From Gemmatimonadota bacterium (GTDB taxonomy: Bacteria > Gemmatimonadota > Gemmatimonadetes > Gemmatimonadales > Gemmatimonadaceae): a stretch of 64,000 bases of DNA. The DNA lies in NCBI GenBank assembly GCA_031127075.1, contig JARIFA010000006.1:1-64000 (forward strand), read 5' to 3'. The notes beneath the pieces were generated by a model. It saw only the letters and a program-made list of their open reading frames with translations, made no database searches and was not told where the DNA came from. Below are positions 20,408-31,763 of the stretch, piece after piece. The first letter of the stretch is position 1. The number at the start of each line of letters is the position of its first letter. The position numbers and the translations under genes were made by a program.

Positions 20408-20910
20408 TGCTCTGCGATCAGTGCCGGGAGCGGGACGCGGTGGTGCATCTGACGCAGATCGTCGGGCAGTCCGTGGCGCAGGTGCATCTTTGCGAGCGGT
20501 GCGCCGCGGAGCGCGGCATCGAGACGACTGTCGCCGAACCGAAGCATCCGCTCGGGGATTTCCTGCAGGCGGTGCAGCAGCAGGCGAGCCAACTCCCTGG
20601 GGACCTGCCTCGCTGCGCGTATTGCGGCACGTCGCTGCAGGAGTTCCGCGCGAGCGGCCGACTGGGGTGCGCGCACTGCTATGCCGCGTTCGACCAGAGC
20701 CTTCGGGAACTGTTGCGCCGCGTGCACGGGGCGACGCGGCACGCGGGGTGGCGGCCGCCGCCGGTCGAATCGGTGAACGACGGCGAACTGCCGACCGCAG
20801 ATCCGGCGTCGCGGGTCGAGGCCCTGCGGGAGGAGTTGGCGCGCGCGGTCGCGGCGGAGGCGTTCGAGTCGGCGGCGGCCTTGCGGGACCAGATCCGGGC
20901 GCTCGAATGA
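20407..20910 (+). CDS. mcsA: McsA-like activator of protein arginine kinase (UVR motif protein)
   Basis: Encodes 167 residues. It has four CxxC pairs (Cys3/6, 29/32, 70/73, 88/91), consistent with two zinc-binding modules, and a C-terminal UVR motif (about 133-165). This is the McsA layout. In Bacillus McsA activates McsB, which marks proteins by arginine phosphorylation for ClpCP. The gene overlaps lolD by one base and mcsB by four, so it is translationally coupled to both. Confidence 0.9.
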   Translation: MLCDQCRERDAVVHLTQIVGQSVAQVHLCERCAAERGIETTVAEPKHPLGDFLQAVQQQASQLPGDLPRCAYCGTSLQEFRASGRLGCAHCYAAFDQSLRELLRRVHGATRHAGWRPPPVESVNDGELPTADPASRVEALREELARAVAAEAFESAAALRDQIRALE

Positions 20911-21992
20911 CGCTCGACCTCTCCCTCCTGCCTGACGGGGGCCTGCAATGGCTGGCCCCGACCGGGGAGCACGCGTCGATCGTGCTCTCCTCCCGGATCC
21001 GCCTCGCCCGGAACCTCGCGGGCTTCGCCTTTCCGCCGCGTGCCCGTGAGGGGGAGCGGCTCCGGGTGTTGCAGGCGGTCCGGCAGGCGGTCCCGCAGCT
21101 CGAGGGGCTTTGCGACGGCGTGGTTGTGCGGGTCGACGAGTGCACCGCGGCGGAGCGCCTGCTGCTGCATGAGCGCCATCTGGTGAGCCGCGAGCTCGCC
21201 GGCCTGGATGCCGCGCAGGGGGCGCCGACGGCGGGGGCGGTGGTGGTGACCGGGGATGTCGGGCTGATGGTGAACGAGGAGGACCATCTGCGGCTCCAGG
21301 TCTTCCGGTCGGGGTTCGACCTCGAGGGGGCACTCCGACACGCCGAAGGGCTCGACCGCGGGCTCGGTGGGATCGTCCCGTATGCGGCGCATCCGGAATT
21401 CGGATTCCTCACCTCCTGTCCCACGAACACTGGGACTGGGCTGCGGGCGTCGGTCCTCATTCACCTGCCGGCCTTGGTCATGACCCAGGAGATTGGCAAG
21501 GTGCTGCAGGGGCTGCAGCACATGGGGCTGACGCACCGCGGCCTGTACGGGGAGGGGAGCGAGGTCCTAGGGAACCTCTTCCAGATCTCGAACCAGACCA
21601 CGCTGGGACGCTCCGAGGGGGAGCTGGTCGATCAGCTGGCCCGGGTGGTCCGCCGGGTGATCGAGCGGGAGGAGGAGGCGCGGCGGGTCCTTCGTCGGGA
21701 GGCCGGGTATATTATCGAGGACAAGCTGTGGCGGGCCTACGGCACGTTACGGCACGCGCGGTCCCTCTCGGGGGAGGAGGCGATGCAGCTCCTGAGCGGG
21801 GTCCGGCTGGCGGCGAGTCTCCAGCTCGTCACGGGCCTGAGCGTGTACACGCTGAACAAGCTCCTGATCTTCAGCCAGACCGCTCACCTGATGCATGGGG
21901 CGGGCCGGCCGCTGACGGAGGGCGAGGCGAGCGTGGCGCGCGCGCGGTATGTGCGCTTGGTCCTGGCGGCCGAGGCACGGATCACGGACTGA
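20907..21992 (+). CDS. mcsB: Protein arginine kinase McsB
   Basis: Encodes 361 residues with the ATP:guanido phosphotransferase catalytic domain. Visible are SSRIRLARN (28-36), NEED (123-126) and the nucleotide-site loop around TSCPTNTGTGLRAS (169-182). It lacks the N-terminal helical domain of metazoan arginine kinases, as McsB does. It phosphorylates arginine residues in misfolded proteins or in regulators so that ClpC recognises them. The order mcsA-mcsB-clpC is the Firmicutes order, but ctsR, which begins that operon in Bacillus, is absent and lolC/D lie upstream. Confidence 0.92.
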   Translation: MTLDLSLLPDGGLQWLAPTGEHASIVLSSRIRLARNLAGFAFPPRAREGERLRVLQAVRQAVPQLEGLCDGVVVRVDECTAAERLLLHERHLVSRELAGLDAAQGAPTAGAVVVTGDVGLMVNEEDHLRLQVFRSGFDLEGALRHAEGLDRGLGGIVPYAAHPEFGFLTSCPTNTGTGLRASVLIHLPALVMTQEIGKVLQGLQHMGLTHRGLYGEGSEVLGNLFQISNQTTLGRSEGELVDQLARVVRRVIEREEEARRVLRREAGYIIEDKLWRAYGTLRHARSLSGEEAMQLLSGVRLAASLQLVTGLSVYTLNKLLIFSQTAHLMHGAGRPLTEGEASVARARYVRLVLAAEARITD

Positions 21993-22009
21993 GTCCGCCG
22001 CGGGCGGAC
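21993..22009 (+). other. Hairpin between mcsB and clpC
   Basis: GTCCGCC (21993-21999) and GGCGGAC (22003-22009) form a perfect 7-bp stem starting at the base after the mcsB stop. No T-run follows, so it is not a standard terminator. It lies just before the clpC ribosome-binding site (GAGG, 22014-22017) and could affect mRNA stability or clpC translation. Confidence 0.5.
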
Positions 22010-22022
22010 GATCGAGGCGACG

Positions 22023-24509
<2,487 letters not shown>

Positions 24510-24565
24510 CCGCGACCCGGGTCCCCCGGGGACCGATGGCGGGTTGGGTCGTGTATATTCCGAGG

Positions 24566-26980
24566 ATGCGCTGGAATCCCCTCGTCCTGGTCGGACTTCT
24601 CCTCACGGCTGCCCCCGCCTTCGCGCAGGGGGCGGGCGGGGGGGTCGGCCGGTGCCTGACCCCTGATTCAATCGCCGTCCGCGGGGAGCGGCGGGTCGCC
24701 GCCCAGACCATCCTGTCCGCCGCGGGCATCGCCACCGGGGAGACGCTGAACTTCCCGGCGGTCCAACGGGTGATCCGTGACGTGTACGCGACCGGCGACT
24801 TCGACGCCGTCACCGTGACCTGCGACCTCGACGGTCCGCGGAGCATCCTCGTCGTGGGAGTTTCGGAGCGTCCCCTGCTCGCCGAGGTCAAGGTCGAGGG
24901 GCCGCGCCGGCTCTCCCAGCGACAGGTCGAGGACCGTGTCGAGCTGCTGGTGGGACGACCGGTTGACCCGGTACAGATCGCGACGGCGATGCGCCGGATC
25001 GATTCGCTCTACCAGGCCAACGGGTACTATCTCGCCCGGGTCCGTCCCGAGACGACCCAAGTCGGTGAGCGGGTCGGCCTCACCTTCCGTGTCGACGAGG
25101 GGCGGCGGCTCGCGATCTCCGGGTTCGACATCGCGGGGAACGCCGCGGTGACCGACGGCGAGATCGTCCGGGCAATGAAGACGCGCCCCGAGGGGTTCTG
25201 GTTCTTCCAGCGGGGGGAGTTCAACGAGGACAAGTTCGCGACGGACATCGGGGAGAAGCTGCCGAAGCTCTTCGCCGACCGTGGCTACGCCGACTTTCAG
25301 CTCGAGCAGGATACGCTGCAGATCGACCGGGCGCGCGGCAAGGCGGTCATCGGGCTGCAGTTGCGCGAGGGGCCGCAGTATCGGGTGAAGGCATTCGAGG
25401 TGGTCGGGAACCGCCGCTTCACCACGGAGCAGATCGCGGCGCTCTATCCCTTCACGACCCGTGCCCCGTCCCTGACGGAGCGCGTCCAAGGCGCGATCCG
25501 TCGGCGGGCGCCGGCGACCGACATCTTCGACCGGACGCGTTGGGAGGAAGCCACGCAACAGGTGAGCACCCTCTACAACAACGAGGGGTACATCTACGCG
25601 CAGGTCCGGCCGGTGGTCGAGCGTGATCCGACCGATTCGGCGGGGGTCGTCCGCCTGCGCTGGGACGTCGTGGAGGGGGCACCGGCGGTGATCAATCGCG
25701 TCGAGATCCTCGGCAACGACTTCACCATCGAGAACTGCATCCGTGACCAGCTGGTGATCATCCCGGGTGACGTCTTCAACCAAGACCGGATGATCCGGAG
25801 CTGGCGCAGCATCTCGAACCTCGGGTTCTTCGAGACGCCGCTGCCGTTCCCAGACGTCCGTCCGGCGAACGATCAGGGCGACGTCGACATCGTCTTCCGC
25901 GTGAAGGAGAAGCGGACCGGGAACGTCAACTTCGGCGCGTCGGTCGGCCAAGGGACGGGGCTCGGCGGTTTCATCGGACTCGAGCAGCCGAATCTCTTCG
26001 GGAAGTGCAAGCGGGGCAGCCTGCAGTGGCAGTTCGGGCAGTTCATTAACGACTTCAATTCATCGTACGTCGATCCCGGGATTCGCGGTACACTGATCTC
26101 GGGGCAGATCAACGCGTATCGCTCGCAGGCGCGCTTCCGGATCGCGGACCTCGGCCGGACCACCCGGACTGGCGGTGCGCTCCGGGTCGGCTTCCCATTC
26201 CCGCGGAGCCGGTTCACGCGCGTCTTCGTCTCGTACGGGCTGGAGGGGGTGCGGTACGGCACGGACGGCCTCCTCGGCACGATCTCGGTGAACCAGTGCC
26301 GTGGGTGTCTCCGCAGCACGGTCGGGTTCGACGTGAGCCGGGACACGCGCCTGGATATGCCGTTCGCCACGGAGGGGCAACTCCAGTCGGTGAGCGTGGC
26401 GCTGAACGGTGGGCCGCTCGGCGGCACCGCGACGTTCCAGCGGTACACGACGGAATGGCGCAACTACACGGTGCTGGCGCGGATCGGCGGCAAGAAGCCG
26501 GGGACGCAGCCGCTCCGCTTGACCTTCGGGCTCAGCAGCCGCGGTGGTGCGGTGTTCGGTGACCCTGGGGACTTCTTCTGGTCGCAGCAGTTCTCGCTCG
26601 GCGGTGTGCAGTTCGGCGAGATGCTGCGCGGGTATCCGGAGTTCTCGATCACCCCGACCGGGTTCTCGACCGGGACGGGCACGTTCAACGCGCAGCGCAA
26701 CTCCTTCGGCTCCGCTTTCTTCGCCTCGACGGCGGAGGTGGGGCTCCGCTTCAACCAGTCGGTGTACATCAACTGGTTCTACGATGCCGGCAACCTCTGG
26801 GCGCGGCCGCGGGATTTCGATCCGACGCGGCTCTTCCGGGGCACCGGCGTCGGGCTGTCCACCGTCACGCCGCTCGGTCCGCTCGGGATCGATTACGCGT
26901 ACGGCTTCGATCGCCGCGATGCGCTCGGCCGGCCGGATCCGCGCTGGCAGCTGCATTTCCGGCTCGGCCAGGTCTTCTAA
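24566..26980 (+). CDS. bamA: Outer membrane protein assembly factor BamA
   Basis: Encodes 804 residues. A signal peptide (1-20, cleavage after AFA) is followed by POTRA domains (to roughly residue 430) and a C-terminal Omp85 beta-barrel ending in F. BamA folds and inserts beta-barrel proteins into the outer membrane. The frame is open to an earlier ATG at 24536, but 24566 gives a proper signal peptide and has CGAGG just before it. A TATATT box ends 6 bases before this ATG, so a leaderless start is also possible. It heads the operon that supplies LPS-synthesis enzymes. Confidence 0.93.
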   Translation: MRWNPLVLVGLLLTAAPAFAQGAGGGVGRCLTPDSIAVRGERRVAAQTILSAAGIATGETLNFPAVQRVIRDVYATGDFDAVTVTCDLDGPRSILVVGVSERPLLAEVKVEGPRRLSQRQVEDRVELLVGRPVDPVQIATAMRRIDSLYQANGYYLARVRPETTQVGERVGLTFRVDEGRRLAISGFDIAGNAAVTDGEIVRAMKTRPEGFWFFQRGEFNEDKFATDIGEKLPKLFADRGYADFQLEQDTLQIDRARGKAVIGLQLREGPQYRVKAFEVVGNRRFTTEQIAALYPFTTRAPSLTERVQGAIRRRAPATDIFDRTRWEEATQQVSTLYNNEGYIYAQVRPVVERDPTDSAGVVRLRWDVVEGAPAVINRVEILGNDFTIENCIRDQLVIIPGDVFNQDRMIRSWRSISNLGFFETPLPFPDVRPANDQGDVDIVFRVKEKRTGNVNFGASVGQGTGLGGFIGLEQPNLFGKCKRGSLQWQFGQFINDFNSSYVDPGIRGTLISGQINAYRSQARFRIADLGRTTRTGGALRVGFPFPRSRFTRVFVSYGLEGVRYGTDGLLGTISVNQCRGCLRSTVGFDVSRDTRLDMPFATEGQLQSVSVALNGGPLGGTATFQRYTTEWRNYTVLARIGGKKPGTQPLRLTFGLSSRGGAVFGDPGDFFWSQQFSLGGVQFGEMLRGYPEFSITPTGFSTGTGTFNAQRNSFGSAFFASTAEVGLRFNQSVYINWFYDAGNLWARPRDFDPTRLFRGTGVGLSTVTPLGPLGIDYAYGFDRRDALGRPDPRWQLHFRLGQVF

Positions 26981-27001
26981 CCACCCCTTCGGAGTACACC
27001 C

Positions 27002-27643
27002 ATGATCCGCCCGTCCCGCGGTCTCTTCGCCGCCCTTCTCCCCCTGACCCTTCTCGTCGCGCCCGTCGCGGCGCAGACGAAGGTCGCGTATGTCGACACC
27101 CGCAAGATCCTCCAGGAGATGCCTGGCCGGAACCAGGTCGAGGCGCGCTATCGTACGGAGGTTGAGGGGCTTCAGGTGCGCGAGAAGACGATGGTCGACT
27201 CGCTGAACGCGATGGTCGCCGCCTTCGAGCGCGACTCGGCGACGCTCACGGCCGCGCAGCGCACCGAGCGGTTCACGAAGCTGCAGGAGTTCGATGGGCG
27301 GTATCGCGACACGCTGCAGGTGCTGCAGAACGAGGCGCAGCAGAAGCAGGGCGAGATGATGCAGCCGCTCTTCGATCAGATCAAGATCGCGCTCGAGGAC
27401 GTGCGTCGCGCCGAGGGTGTGGCGATGATCTTCGACATGGGGGCGCAGGCCAACCCCGTGGTGGCGATGGACAAGAACCTCGATCTCTCCGACAAGGTCA
27501 TCGCGAAGCTGCGGACGATGCCGGCGGCGGTGCCCGCGGCGGCGCCCGCACCAGCCGCGCGTCCGGCCACTCCGGCGGCCACGCCGGCCCCGGCCCGTCC
27601 GGCGGGTCCCGTGACGCAGCCGGCGGGCGTCCGGCGTCCCTGA
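27002..27643 (+). CDS. skp: Periplasmic chaperone of the OmpH/Skp family
   Basis: Encodes 213 residues. The signal peptide is cleaved after residue 24 (PVAA). The mature protein begins [16 protein letters not shown], the standard OmpH start, followed by a long predicted coiled-coil (about 50-130) and the [11 protein letters not shown] block. Residues from about 174 form an Ala/Pro-rich tail not usual in E. coli Skp. Skp traps unfolded outer-membrane proteins on their way to BamA. A GGAG lies 7 bases before the ATG, and bamA-skp-lpxD is a widespread order in diderms. Confidence 0.9.
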   Translation: MIRPSRGLFAALLPLTLLVAPVAAQTKVAYVDTRKILQEMPGRNQVEARYRTEVEGLQVREKTMVDSLNAMVAAFERDSATLTAAQRTERFTKLQEFDGRYRDTLQVLQNEAQQKQGEMMQPLFDQIKIALEDVRRAEGVAMIFDMGAQANPVVAMDKNLDLSDKVIAKLRTMPAAVPAAAPAPAARPATPAATPAPARPAGPVTQPAGVRRP

Positions 27644-27671
27644 GTCGCATCGCGCCGGTGGGAGCGGGGGC

Positions 27672-28718
27672 GTGACGCGCGTGTCGTCCGCATCGCTCGA
27701 GCTCGCGGCGATCGCGGGGCTCGTCGGCGGGACGCTCCGGGGCGACGGGGCGCGGCGCATCGGCGGCGTGGCCCCTCTCGACCGGGCGACGGCCGATGAC
27801 CTCGCCTTCGTCGCGTCCTCGCGCTATCTCGCGGCGATGGAAGGGTCGGGTGCCGGCGCGTTGCTGATCGCGCCGGATCTCGCCGATGCCCCGGGCGGGC
27901 CGGCGGACCGCGTCGTCGTCGCCCGACCGCATGAGGCGATCCTGCGGGTGCTGGGGGCGCTCACGCCTCCGCCGTCGCCCCCGTTCCGCGGGACGCACCC
28001 CTCCGCCAGTGTGGCGCCGGACGCCGTGGTGGCCCCGGATGCATGCGTCGAGGCGTTTGCCGTGGTGGGCGCCGGCGCGCAGGTCGGCGCTGGGGCCTGG
28101 GTGGGCCCCGGGTGTCACGTCGGTGCGCGGAGTATCGTCGGCGCGGGGACGCATCTGGTCAGCCAGGTCACGCTGTACGCGGATTGCGCGGTGGGGGCCC
28201 GAGGGCTGATCCACGCGGGGACGCGTATCGGCAGCGATGGCTTCGGGTTCGTCTCCGACGCGACCGGGCATCACAAGATCCCGCACGTCGGGCGGGTCGT
28301 CATCGGTGACGATGTCGAGTGCGGCGCGAACTGCACCATCGATCGCGGCAGCATCGACGACACCGTCATCGGCGATGGGACGAAGCTCGACAACCTCGTG
28401 CATATCGGGCACAACGTGCGGGTCGGGCGGCGGTGTCTGATGGCGGCGGGGGTGGTGATCGCCGGCAGCGCACGGCTCGAAGACGATGTGCGCGTGGCGG
28501 GCCAGGCGGCGATCGGCGGCCATCTCACCATCGGGCGTGGCGCGACGATCACCGCCAAGGCCGGCGTGCTCAAGGATGTCCCTGCCGGGGCGACGTGGAG
28601 CGGCTTCCCGGCGCGTCCGCATCGTGAAGAACTCCGTCGTCAGGGGGCGGCCGCGAAGCTGCCCGCGGTGCTCCGGCGTCTCGATGGCGGTGGCGCGCCC
28701 GACGGGAGTGCCGGGTGA
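27672..28718 (+). CDS. lpxD: UDP-3-O-(3-hydroxyacyl)glucosamine N-acyltransferase
   Basis: Encodes 348 residues from GTG 27672, with GGAG 7 bases before. The N-terminal uridine-binding domain (about 1-105) is followed by left-handed beta-helix hexapeptide repeats and a C-terminal helical tail. The catalytic His is probably His247 in IGHNV. The reaction adds the second acyl chain, on the 2-amino group, in lipid A synthesis. Coupled to the next gene by a GTGA overlap. Confidence 0.94.
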   Translation: MTRVSSASLELAAIAGLVGGTLRGDGARRIGGVAPLDRATADDLAFVASSRYLAAMEGSGAGALLIAPDLADAPGGPADRVVVARPHEAILRVLGALTPPPSPPFRGTHPSASVAPDAVVAPDACVEAFAVVGAGAQVGAGAWVGPGCHVGARSIVGAGTHLVSQVTLYADCAVGARGLIHAGTRIGSDGFGFVSDATGHHKIPHVGRVVIGDDVECGANCTIDRGSIDDTVIGDGTKLDNLVHIGHNVRVGRRCLMAAGVVIAGSARLEDDVRVAGQAAIGGHLTIGRGATITAKAGVLKDVPAGATWSGFPARPHREELRRQGAAAKLPAVLRRLDGGGAPDGSAG

Positions 28719-30001
28719 CCGGTCGGCGCACGATCGCCGCGCCCGCGACGCTCGAGGGGATCGGGCTGCATCTGGGCCAGCCCTGTCGGCTGACGTTCGT
28801 GCCGGCGGCCGCGGGCTCGGGGATCCGATTCCGCCGGTCCGACCTGTCCGGCGCCCCGGAGACGCCAGCGCACGTCAGCGTCGCCGTGGCGGCGGAGCGG
28901 CGGACGCAGCTGGGCGAAGGGGCCGCCGCGTTGCACACGGTGGAGCACGTCCTCGCGGCGGTGGCCGGACTGGCGATCGACGACCTCGTGATCGAGCTGG
29001 ATGGCCCGGAGCCGCCGATTCTCGATGGGTCGGCCGAGCCGTTCCGGGCCGCGCTCGCCGAGGCGGGGTTCATCACGCAGGCCGGCGTTCCCGCGATGCT
29101 CCGGCTACGGGAACCGGTCCGCGTGGTGGACGGCGAGTCGGTCTATGTGGCCACGCCCGCCGACGCGCTGGACGTGGAGGTCGCGATCGACTTCCCGCAT
29201 CCGCGGATCGGAGCGCAGAGCGGCCGGTGGACGGTCACGCCGGAGTCCTTCACTCAGGCGCTCGCGCCGGCCCGGACGTTCGGGTTGCTCTCGTGGGTCG
29301 ACGAGCTGCGCGGGAAGGGGCTCATCCAGGGCGCGTCGGCGGAGAACACCATCGTCCTCGACAGTTCGGACGTCGTGGGGACGACGCTGCGTTGGCCCGA
29401 CGAGTTCGTGCGGCACAAGGCGTTGGACGTGGTCGGCGACCTCGCGCTCGCGGGCGCTCGGGTGCAGGCCCGGATCACCGCTACCAAACCCAGTCATCGT
29501 GGCACCGTCACGCTCGTGCGCGCCATGGTCGCGCAGGCGGCGGTGCCCGCAGCCCCCACGGAGGCCCGCGTGCTCGGCATCGAAGAGATCATGCAGATCC
29601 TGCCCCATCGCTATCCGTTCCTGTTGGTGGATCGGATCATCGAGATGGAGGAGAAGACGCGTGTCGTCGGCATCAAGAACGTCACGATCAACGAGCCGTT
29701 CTTCCAGGGGCACTTCCCGGGGCATCCGATCATGCCCGGGGTCCTGATCGTCGAGGCGATGGCGCAGGTCGGCGGGGTGCTGTTGATGGGGACGGTCGAC
29801 GATCCCGGGTCGAAGGTCGTGTACTTCATGTCGATGGATAACGTGAAGTTCCGTCGCCCGGTCAAGCCGGGCGATCAGCTGCGGATCGAGGTGGACATCG
29901 TCCAACTGCGATCCGCCGTCTGCCGCATCCGTGGCGTGGCCAAAGTGGACGATACGGTCGTGTGCGAGGCGGATATGGCCGCGACGGTGCGCGCGCGATG
30001 A
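28715..30001 (+). CDS. lpxC-fabZ: Bifunctional LpxC-FabZ fusion: UDP-3-O-acyl-GlcNAc deacetylase / 3-hydroxyacyl-ACP dehydratase
   Basis: Encodes 428 residues with two complete enzymes. Residues 1-275 are LpxC: the zinc ligands are His78 in HTVEHVL, then His234 and Asp238 in HKALDVVGD, with catalytic His261 in SHRGTV. Residues about 288-428 are Fab[11 protein letters not shown], catalytic His333 in GHFPGHP and Glu347 in VEAMAQ. LpxC commits UDP-GlcNAc to lipid A, whereas FabZ diverts hydroxyacyl-ACP to phospholipids, so the fusion fixes the ratio of two competing activities. Such fusions are known in Bacteroidetes and relatives. It overlaps lpxD and lpxA by four bases each. Confidence 0.95.
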   Translation: MTGRRTIAAPATLEGIGLHLGQPCRLTFVPAAAGSGIRFRRSDLSGAPETPAHVSVAVAAERRTQLGEGAAALHTVEHVLAAVAGLAIDDLVIELDGPEPPILDGSAEPFRAALAEAGFITQAGVPAMLRLREPVRVVDGESVYVATPADALDVEVAIDFPHPRIGAQSGRWTVTPESFTQALAPARTFGLLSWVDELRGKGLIQGASAENTIVLDSSDVVGTTLRWPDEFVRHKALDVVGDLALAGARVQARITATKPSHRGTVTLVRAMVAQAAVPAAPTEARVLGIEEIMQILPHRYPFLLVDRIIEMEEKTRVVGIKNVTINEPFFQGHFPGHPIMPGVLIVEAMAQVGGVLLMGTVDDPGSKVVYFMSMDNVKFRRPVKPGDQLRIEVDIVQLRSAVCRIRGVAKVDDTVVCEADMAATVRAR

Positions 30002-30774
30002 CGACGACGATCCATCCCACGGCAATCGTCGACGCGGCGGCGACGCTCGGCACGGACGTGACGGTCGGACCCTTTGCAATCATCGGCCCGGACTGTCAGG
30101 TGGGCGACGGCTGCGTCATCGAAGCGCGTGCGACGCTCGAGGCGCACGTGCGACTCGCCCCGCGTGTGCGGGTCGGCATCGGCAGCATCTTGGGCGGCCT
30201 GCCGCAGGACCTCAAGTTCAAGGGGGAGGTCACGACCGTCGAGATCGGTGAGGGCACGACGATCCGCGAGTACGTGACGATCAATCGCGGCACCGCCGAG
30301 TCGCATCGCACGACGGTCGGGAAGGGCAGCTTCCTGATGGCGTACGTGCATCTGGCACACGACTGTCACGTCGGGGATGGCGTCATCGTCTCGAACGGGA
30401 CGCAGTTCGCCGGGCACGTGACGGTCGAGGACCGTGCAATCATCTCCGGGCTTTGTGCGGTGCACCAGTTCGTGCGAATCGGTCGGCACGCGTTCATCGG
30501 CGGTGCCTCGCGCGTCACGAAGGACATCCCGCCGTTCGTGAAGGCGGTCGGCAATCCGGTCGCGCTCTACGGGCTCAACTCGGTCGGCCTGCAGCGCAAT
30601 GGGTTCGCTCCTGAGGTGGTGGCCGAGCTCAAGAAGGCGTACCGGCTGTTCTTCCGGTCGGAGCTGAACATCTCGCAGGCACGGGAGCAGGCGCGGGCGA
30701 CGCTCGCGCCGATGGCGGAGGTGGACGCGTTCATCGGCTTCGTCGAGGCGAGTGGCCGGGGGGTCGTCGTATGA
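29998..30774 (+). CDS. lpxA: Acyl-ACP--UDP-N-acetylglucosamine O-acyltransferase
   Basis: Encodes 258 residues. Hexapeptide repeats span about 1-190, with the LpxA signature GLPQDLKFKGE (67-77) and the catalytic His121 in HLAHDCHVGD. The C-terminal helical domain follows. It transfers a 3-hydroxyacyl chain from ACP to the 3-position of UDP-GlcNAc, the first step of lipid A. If the next gene makes UDP-GlcNAc3N (see its entry), this LpxA might use an amino substrate, which would form an amide. The start overlaps the fabZ stop (ATGA). Confidence 0.94.
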   Translation: MTTTIHPTAIVDAAATLGTDVTVGPFAIIGPDCQVGDGCVIEARATLEAHVRLAPRVRVGIGSILGGLPQDLKFKGEVTTVEIGEGTTIREYVTINRGTAESHRTTVGKGSFLMAYVHLAHDCHVGDGVIVSNGTQFAGHVTVEDRAIISGLCAVHQFVRIGRHAFIGGASRVTKDIPPFVKAVGNPVALYGLNSVGLQRNGFAPEVVAELKKAYRLFFRSELNISQAREQARATLAPMAEVDAFIGFVEASGRGVVV

Positions 30775-31763
30775 GCGCGCCCATCCGGCTCGGTGTCGTC
30801 GGGGCGGGCAGCCTCGGGTATCACCACGCGCGCATCGCCCGCGACCTCCCGGGGCTGGTGTTCCGTGGCATCTTCGAGGCGAACGCCGAGCGCGCGGGCA
30901 CGGTGTCCCGCGACCTTGGCATCCGCGCCTACGCCACACTCGACGCGTTGCTCGACGACGTCGATGCGGTGTCGATCGTGACCCCGACCCCTGCGCATCA
31001 CGCGGTCGCGATGCAGGCCCTGGCTCGAGGGAAGCATCTGCTGATCGAGAAGCCGATCACGGTCACGCTCGAGGAGGCGGATGAACTGCTCGCGTTGGCG
31101 GAGCGTCAGGGCGTCCTCGTGCAGATCGGTCATGTCGAGCGCTTCAATCGGGCGATCCGGGCGGCCCAGCCGTACGTGGATCGCCCGCTCTTCATCGACA
31201 GCGATCGGCTCGCACCGTTCAATCCGCGCGGTTCGGACGTCGCGGTCGTGCTCGATCTGATGATCCACGACATCGACCTGGTGCTGACCCTCATCGGCGG
31301 CGGGGTGCAGAGCGTCACGGCGGCGGGGGTCGGCGTGCTGACGCCGTCGATCGACATCGCGAATGCGCGCGTGACCTTCGAGTCGGGTGCGGTGGCGACG
31401 ATCACCGCGAGTCGCGTCTCCAAGGAACGGATGCGCAAGCTTCGTATCTTCCAGCGGAACGGGTACCTCTCGCTCGACCTCGGGGCTGGCACCGGCGAGT
31501 TGTATCGACTGCGAGACGATGTCGATCTCGCGGCGCTCGTGAAGCAGGCCCAGCCGATCGAGGCATTCGTCGAGCGGATCCCGCTCGAGGCCCCGGAGGG
31601 GGAGCCGCTGCGGCTGGAGCTCGAGAGCTTCGCCGAGGCGCTCCGTGGGCGGGCGCCGGTCGTGGTGAGCGGGCGTGCGGGACGCGAGGCGCTCGCGGTC
31701 GCGCTCCGCATCGTCGCCGACATCGAGCGGACGCGCGCCCTCCTCGGCGCCACCGGTGCGTGA
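30771..31763 (+). CDS. Gfo/Idh/MocA family oxidoreductase in the lpx operon (possible UDP-GlcNAc 3-dehydrogenase)
   Basis: Encodes 330 residues: an N-terminal Rossmann fold with GVVGAGSLGYHH (from residue 8), the family EKP motif at 93-95, and a C-terminal alpha/beta domain. The family oxidises sugars with NAD(P). It lies between lpxA and lpxB, overlapping both neighbours. In Acidithiobacillus the oxidoreductase GnnA, encoded next to lpxA, works with the aminotransferase GnnB to make UDP-GlcNAc3N. No aminotransferase is visible here, so a GnnA role is a hypothesis; other sugar dehydrogenases are possible. Confidence 0.85.
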   Translation: MSAPIRLGVVGAGSLGYHHARIARDLPGLVFRGIFEANAERAGTVSRDLGIRAYATLDALLDDVDAVSIVTPTPAHHAVAMQALARGKHLLIEKPITVTLEEADELLALAERQGVLVQIGHVERFNRAIRAAQPYVDRPLFIDSDRLAPFNPRGSDVAVVLDLMIHDIDLVLTLIGGGVQSVTAAGVGVLTPSIDIANARVTFESGAVATITASRVSKERMRKLRIFQRNGYLSLDLGAGTGELYRLRDDVDLAALVKQAQPIEAFVERIPLEAPEGEPLRLELESFAEALRGRAPVVVSGRAGREALAVALRIVADIERTRALLGATGA

